From Paenibacillus plantiphilus (GTDB lineage: Bacteria > Bacillota > Bacilli > Paenibacillales > Paenibacillaceae), in contig NZ_CAKMMF010000036.1 of the NCBI RefSeq assembly GCF_927798095.1, forward strand, positions 1 to 50,286: a stretch of DNA of 50,286 bases, in the 5' to 3' direction. The number at the start of each line of letters is the position of its first letter. The first letter of the stretch is position 1. Of this stretch, positions 46,809 to 50,286 are shown in pieces. A model generated the notes under the pieces. It was not told the origin of the DNA. It saw only the letters and a program-made list of their open reading frames with translations, and ran no database searches. The position numbers and the translations under genes were made by a program.

Positions 46809-47065
46809 GTTCAACTGCTATGATCGATTGCTGTATTCGATTGCTGTATTCGATTGCTATGATCAATCTCTATGTTCATTTGCTATGGTCATTTGCTATG
46901 TTCATTTGCTATGTTCATTTACTATGTTCATTTGCTATGTTCATTTGCTATGTTCATTTACTATGTTCATTTGCTATATTCATTTGCTATGTTCATTTCC
47001 TATATTGAATTCCTATATTGAATTCCTATAATCAATTCCTACGTTCAATTCCTATGCTCAATTCC
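46806..47065. repeat. 13-bp minisatellite, 20 units
   Basis: The unit TATGTTCATTTGC repeats every 13 bp without an indel, with clear units at 46871, 46884, 46897 and on. The left units are TGTATTCGATTGC types, the middle ones near-identical, the right ones TATATTGAATTCC types. Because 13 is not a multiple of 3 it is not a coding repeat. It fills the gap between two convergent genes. Confidence 0.95.
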
Positions 47066-47086
47066 TGTCATTGATCTGTCCTGCAA

Positions 47087-47986
47087 TTAACTTATGAGTG
47101 CCATTAAGCTACGGAATTCCAGCTCCTCGAACTTGCTGACCACTTGCGCACGATTGACTGCCCAACTGCTCGCGCTGAAATCCAGCTCAACCGGTACTTC
47201 ACAGTGAATACAAGCAAGCTCGCGAGATAAATGGAGCATGTCGAGGTCAGCTTCGATTTTCGCCCGAATGGTTTTGGACAGGCTGTCCAGATTCGATAAC
47301 ACGCCATCAACGGAGCCGAATTCTTGTATAAGCTTATGAGCCGTTTTCTCGCCGATACCGCGAACACCTGGATAATTATCGCTCGTATCTCCCATTAGCC
47401 CTTTCACACAGATAACCTGCTGGGGCGTCAACTGCCGCTCTTCAAGCAGGAATTCAGGGGTGTAGATGGCGTAGTTGCCCTGCCCTTTTTTCATAATAAC
47501 GACCGTAATCCGGTCATCTACCAGCTGCAATAAATCATGATCTCCCGACAGAACGAACACATGAGCATCGTCACGATGGCGTTTAGCCAGTGTGCCTATA
47601 CAATCGTCCGCCTCATAGCCAACAATGCCGACATTGGGAACACCGAAGCTCTCAACGACCTCCTTCACAAGGTCGAATTGCGGAACAAGATCCTCCGGCG
47701 CCGAAGGACGATTCGCTTTATAGCCCTCGAATTGAGTCGTTCGGAACGTCTGACTTCCCATATCCCAGCAGCAGACCACATGAGTAGGCTGAAACCTTTG
47801 CACCGCATCCATAAAATATTTCACGAATCCATATATCGCATTCACAGGTACACCCGTACTCGTCCGACGAACGCTTCCGCCATAGGAGTTGGCAAAGAAC
47901 GCCCGGAACAGCAGCGCCATCCCGTCGACAAGCAGCAGTCTATTCCCCTTCTCCCCATCCATCTCCAATTCCATCTGAAGCTCCAT
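47087..47986 (-). CDS. 5'-3' exonuclease (YpcP-like, Pol I exonuclease domain)
   Basis: 299 residues. A stand-alone homologue of the DNA polymerase I N-terminal 5'-nuclease. Acidic metal sites are in LLLVDGMALLFRAFF, GYEADDCIGTLAKR and LSGDHDLLQL; the helix-hairpin region is KGLMGDTSDNYPGVRGIGEK. Expected to remove flaps or RNA primers. I chose the ATG at 47986 with AAGGGG 9 nt upstream; the ATG at 48007 overlaps the previous stop and has no site. It is the last gene of a three-gene operon. Confidence 0.92.
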   Translation of the reverse strand: MELQMELEMDGEKGNRLLLVDGMALLFRAFFANSYGGSVRRTSTGVPVNAIYGFVKYFMDAVQRFQPTHVVCCWDMGSQTFRTTQFEGYKANRPSAPEDLVPQFDLVKEVVESFGVPNVGIVGYEADDCIGTLAKRHRDDAHVFVLSGDHDLLQLVDDRITVVIMKKGQGNYAIYTPEFLLEERQLTPQQVICVKGLMGDTSDNYPGVRGIGEKTAHKLIQEFGSVDGVLSNLDSLSKTIRAKIEADLDMLHLSRELACIHCEVPVELDFSASSWAVNRAQVVSKFEELEFRSLMALIS

Positions 47987-48003
47987 CTGCTCGTTCCCCT
48001 TTG

Positions 48004-49221
48004 TCATTTGTTAATGATTTGTTCCCCGCGTATAAAATGCCCGATTCGCCGCGCAGCTTCTATCAATCTCTGCTCATCCTCAACCAGAGCGATCCGCACA
48101 TAACCTTCACCCTCTGCTCCGAACGCATCGCCTGGCACTACTGCCACACCTGCATGAGTTAACATTTCCCGGGAAATGCGACGAGAATTCCATTTTTCCG
48201 ACAAATTCCATCTCATAGGCGGCAGCGGCGCCCACACGAACATTGTTGCTTTGGGCTTCGCGATATCCCATCCCTCGTCTCGCAGCGCATCCAGCAGCAC
48301 ATTTCTTCTTTTTTCGTACACAGGACCAACGGACCCCTTATTCCCCTTCATATCCTCCTGCAGCGCAACAATTCCCGCTTCTTGTATCGGAAGAAACACG
48401 CCGTAGTCGATATTGGCCTTCAACTCACGCAGTGCGCCGACCGCTTCCCTATTGCCGATCAGGAAACCGATTCGACATCCTGCCATATTGAAGCTTTTGG
48501 AAAGAGAGTGGAATTCAACGGCAACATCGATAGCTCCCTCAATCTGAAAAATACTGAGAGGCCGGTAGCCGTCGAACGCCATCTCCGAATAAGCCAAATC
48601 ATGAACAATCAGCACATGATGCTGTTTCGCTGCTGCTATTGCCTTGGCGTAGAATACCTCATCCGCAACGGCTGATACCGGATTGCTCGGATAGTTGAGA
48701 AGCATAAACCTCGCCCTCTGCCATACTTCCTGCGGGATGTCCTCGAAATCAGGCAGAAAGTTGTTTTCTGCTCTGAGCGGCATATAGTAGGGCTCGATTC
48801 CTGCAAGAGCAAGCCCTGCTGAATAGACAGGATAGCCGGGGTCCGGCACAAGCGCAACATCCCCAGGGTTGCATAGGGAGAGCCCGAGGTGACCAAGTCC
48901 ATCCTGCGAGCCCATCAATGACAGCACCTCACTACTGGGATCCATTGCAATGCCGAAACGATACAGTAGCCAATCGGCCGCTTGCTGCAGAAACGCAGCG
49001 CTCCCTTTAGATCCGGGATAACCATAGGCATCCTCTCGAAGCACCGCTTCGCTGAGAGCCTTCCTGATCGCATCAGATGGCGGAATATCCGGGCTGCCAA
49101 TGCTGAGATCGATAACATCCTGCCCTTGTTTTCGCGCTGCTTCCAGCCATTCCGCTACTTCCGCAAAAATCGATGAACCGAGCTTGTTCAGTCGATCCGC
49201 CCGCCATGACCGCGTAGTCAC
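48004..49221 (-). CDS. PLP-dependent aminotransferase, LL-DAP aminotransferase-like
   Basis: 405 residues. Class I/II fold: IDLSIGSPDIPPSD, DAYGYPGSKGS, LLNYPSNPVSAVA, VHDLAYSEMAFDG, the PLP lysine in SLSKSFNMAGCRIGF, and the C-terminal arginine in GYVRIALVE. It resembles LL-diaminopimelate- and MalY/PatA-like aminotransferases, and the substrate is not certain. The frame is open to 49347, but that mirrors the upstream gene. The GTG at 49221 has AAGGTGA 7 nt before it; the ATG at 49239 is a near alternative with a poorer site. Confidence 0.88.
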   Translation of the reverse strand: MTTRSWRADRLNKLGSSIFAEVAEWLEAARKQGQDVIDLSIGSPDIPPSDAIRKALSEAVLREDAYGYPGSKGSAAFLQQAADWLLYRFGIAMDPSSEVLSLMGSQDGLGHLGLSLCNPGDVALVPDPGYPVYSAGLALAGIEPYYMPLRAENNFLPDFEDIPQEVWQRARFMLLNYPSNPVSAVADEVFYAKAIAAAKQHHVLIVHDLAYSEMAFDGYRPLSIFQIEGAIDVAVEFHSLSKSFNMAGCRIGFLIGNREAVGALRELKANIDYGVFLPIQEAGIVALQEDMKGNKGSVGPVYEKRRNVLLDALRDEGWDIAKPKATMFVWAPLPPMRWNLSEKWNSRRISREMLTHAGVAVVPGDAFGAEGEGYVRIALVEDEQRLIEAARRIGHFIRGEQIINK

Positions 49222-49243
49222 CGTTGCTTCACCTTCCATGCGC

Positions 49244-49606
49244 TTATTCGCCCCATACTCGGACATACTCGTCCTCTTTGTAGCCAACAGTAACAGTGCT
49301 GCCATCAGTAACAACTGGCCGCTTAATAAGTCTGCCATTGGAAGCAAGCAGGGCGATCTTCTCCGAATCTGACATGCCTGGCAGCTTGTCCTTCAGATTC
49401 ATTTCCTTGTAAACCTCACCGGAGGTATTAAAAAATTTCTTAATTTCCAATCCGCTCCGTTCGATGATCGATGTCAGCGTTTCGACGGAAGGTGCGGTTT
49501 CGAACACATTATGCGATTCAAGCTCATAGCCCTTGCTTTTGAGCGATTTTACTGCGCTGCGGCATGTTCCGCATTTGGGATATTCGTATATCGTTAATTT
49601 TTTCAA
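49244..49606 (-). CDS. ArsC/Spx-family thioredoxin-fold protein
   Basis: 120 residues, usual length for the family. The CxxC motif is at residues 12-15 (PKCGTC), and the region KRPVVTDG near 95 is typical of ArsC/Spx/MgsR proteins. It may be a glutaredoxin-like reductase or a regulator binding RNA polymerase; no arsenic genes are nearby, so a resistance role is unlikely. TTG start with GAAGGAG 7 nt upstream. First gene of the operon with the aminotransferase and exonuclease. Confidence 0.88.
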   Translation of the reverse strand: MKKLTIYEYPKCGTCRSAVKSLKSKGYELESHNVFETAPSVETLTSIIERSGLEIKKFFNTSGEVYKEMNLKDKLPGMSDSEKIALLASNGRLIKRPVVTDGSTVTVGYKEDEYVRVWGE

Positions 49607-49728
49607 TGTTATTCTCCTTCTTTAGGTCATACAGCCCCACTACATCCTCCGGAATGAAAACGTGATTTGGGGTTTATTTGAAATTTACGTATAAATACAG
49701 CTTGCGAACCTCATGTTTACCATTCCTT

Positions 49729-50180
49729 GCTGTAACGCGGTTTTTCCGCCTAACGGCGAATGCCGAAGAGGTTTCTCCGGCGGCTTGTCATCTGTAAGAG
49801 GATTTTTCAGCCTTACAGCGCTACTCGATCCATTTTTTCGCGCTGTAACGCGGTTTTTCCGCCTTACAGCGAATGCCGAAGAGGTTTCTCCGGCGGCTTG
49901 TCATCTGTAAGAGGATTTTTCAGCCTTACAGCGCTACTCGATCCATTTTTTCGCGCTGTAACGCGGTTTTTCCGCCTTACAGCGAATGCCGAAGAGGTTT
50001 CCCTGGCGGCTTGTCATCTGTAAGAGGATTTTTCAGCCTTACAGCGCTACTCGATCCATTTTTTCGCGCTGTAACGCTGAAATTTTCCACCTTACAGCGA
50101 ATGCCGAAGAGGTTTCCCTGGCGGCTTGTCATCTGTAAGAGGATTTTTCAGCCTTACAGCGCTACTCTGCTTGTAGACTA
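49729..50180. repeat. Four tandem 113-bp repeats with internal hairpins
   Basis: Units start at 49729, 49842, 49955 and 50068, exactly 113 bp apart; the last is cut near 50166. Each has two inverted repeats: CGCTGTAA...TTACAGCG with inner GCGG/CCGC pairs, and CTGTAAG...CTTACAG. Unit 4 has a changed loop. The repeats lie between divergent genes. 49607-50245 has no gene that I can support. Confidence 0.93.
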
Positions 50181-50245
50181 GAAAGTAGACACGCTGTATC
50201 AGCGACCTGTTACAATAAAAACAAATGAAAAGGTCGAGGTGTGTC

Positions 50246-50286
50246 ATGGGCGATATCCGTCAGCATTTTGATGAAGAGTTCAAGCG
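50246..50286 (+). CDS. Start of an unidentified gene, cut by the right edge
   Basis: Only 13 full codons are visible (MGDIRQHFDEEFK...). GAGGTG lies 4 nt before the ATG. A TACAAT at about 50199-50204 with TAGACA 19 nt upstream may be its promoter. Too short to identify. Confidence 0.55.
   Translation, partial: MGDIRQHFDEEFK

Noticed and set aside
46777..47031. Plus-strand open frames in the minisatellite
   Set aside because: A 13-bp period is not a coding period; the open frames follow from lack of stops in the unit.
49240..49347. N-terminal extension of the aminotransferase
   Set aside because: It overlaps and mirrors the ArsC/Spx-like gene, and the family starts later.
49713..50181. Plus-strand open frames and a possible CRISPR array in the 113-bp repeats
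   Set aside because: No ribosome sites; there are no unique spacers between short repeats and no cas genes, only long tandem units with hairpins.

Overview
The window looks like chromosome of a Paenibacillus-type, spore-forming Bacillota bacterium. The evidence is AGGAGG-type ribosome binding sites with frequent GTG and TTG starts, many S-layer homology (SLH) proteins, a TPP-riboswitch thiamine operon, and EcsAB, YqkE, YpcP and Psd homologues. Most genes are on the minus strand. I saw no rRNA, tRNA, transposase, phage gene or CRISPR array. This is reading by eye: family calls rest on motifs and gene context, not on database searches.

Layout. 1-4894 (minus, cut by the left edge): a giant repeat protein, at least 1631 codons, made of about 74 phase-locked 20-residue repeats. 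5108-5941: a propeller-like protein with a promoter that carries a perfect 7-1-7 Fur box and with its own large palindromic terminator. 6483-6743: yqkE-like. 7096-14316: thiamine operon (promoter, TPP riboswitch, intrinsic terminator, thiC, thiF, a thiE-thiS fusion, thiG, thiO, thiD), which makes HMP-PP and the thiazole and joins them into thiamine phosphate. 14409-26003: surface region with four tandem SLH paralogues (near-identical heads, divergent tails) followed in the same direction by a 2158-residue secreted multidomain protein. 26306-27942: a GT4 glycosyltransferase and a small membrane protein.

28126-36308 is mixed housekeeping: psd, an AraC regulator, a PLP aminotransferase, an orphan substrate-binding lipoprotein, an M29 aminopeptidase and the EcsAB ABC transporter. 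36507-42289 carries a fifth SLH protein, a DEAD-box helicase with an SR-like repeat tail, an SDR oxidoreductase, a CheX-like protein and a zinc-dependent phospholipase C-like protein. 42414-46746 carries an HRDC protein behind a leader with an intrinsic terminator, two small unknown genes, a NAGPA-type phosphodiester glycosidase and an FAH-family hydrolase. 46806-47065 is a 13-bp minisatellite. 47087-49606 is an operon of an ArsC/Spx-like protein, an aminotransferase and a 5'-3' exonuclease. 49729-50180 holds four copies of a 113-bp hairpin repeat, and a last gene starts at 50246 and runs off the right edge.

The most unusual parts are the SLH array coupled to the giant secreted protein, the giant repeat protein whose copies become identical towards the left edge, the Fur-controlled propeller gene, the HRDC leader with its terminator, and the two non-coding tandem repeats.
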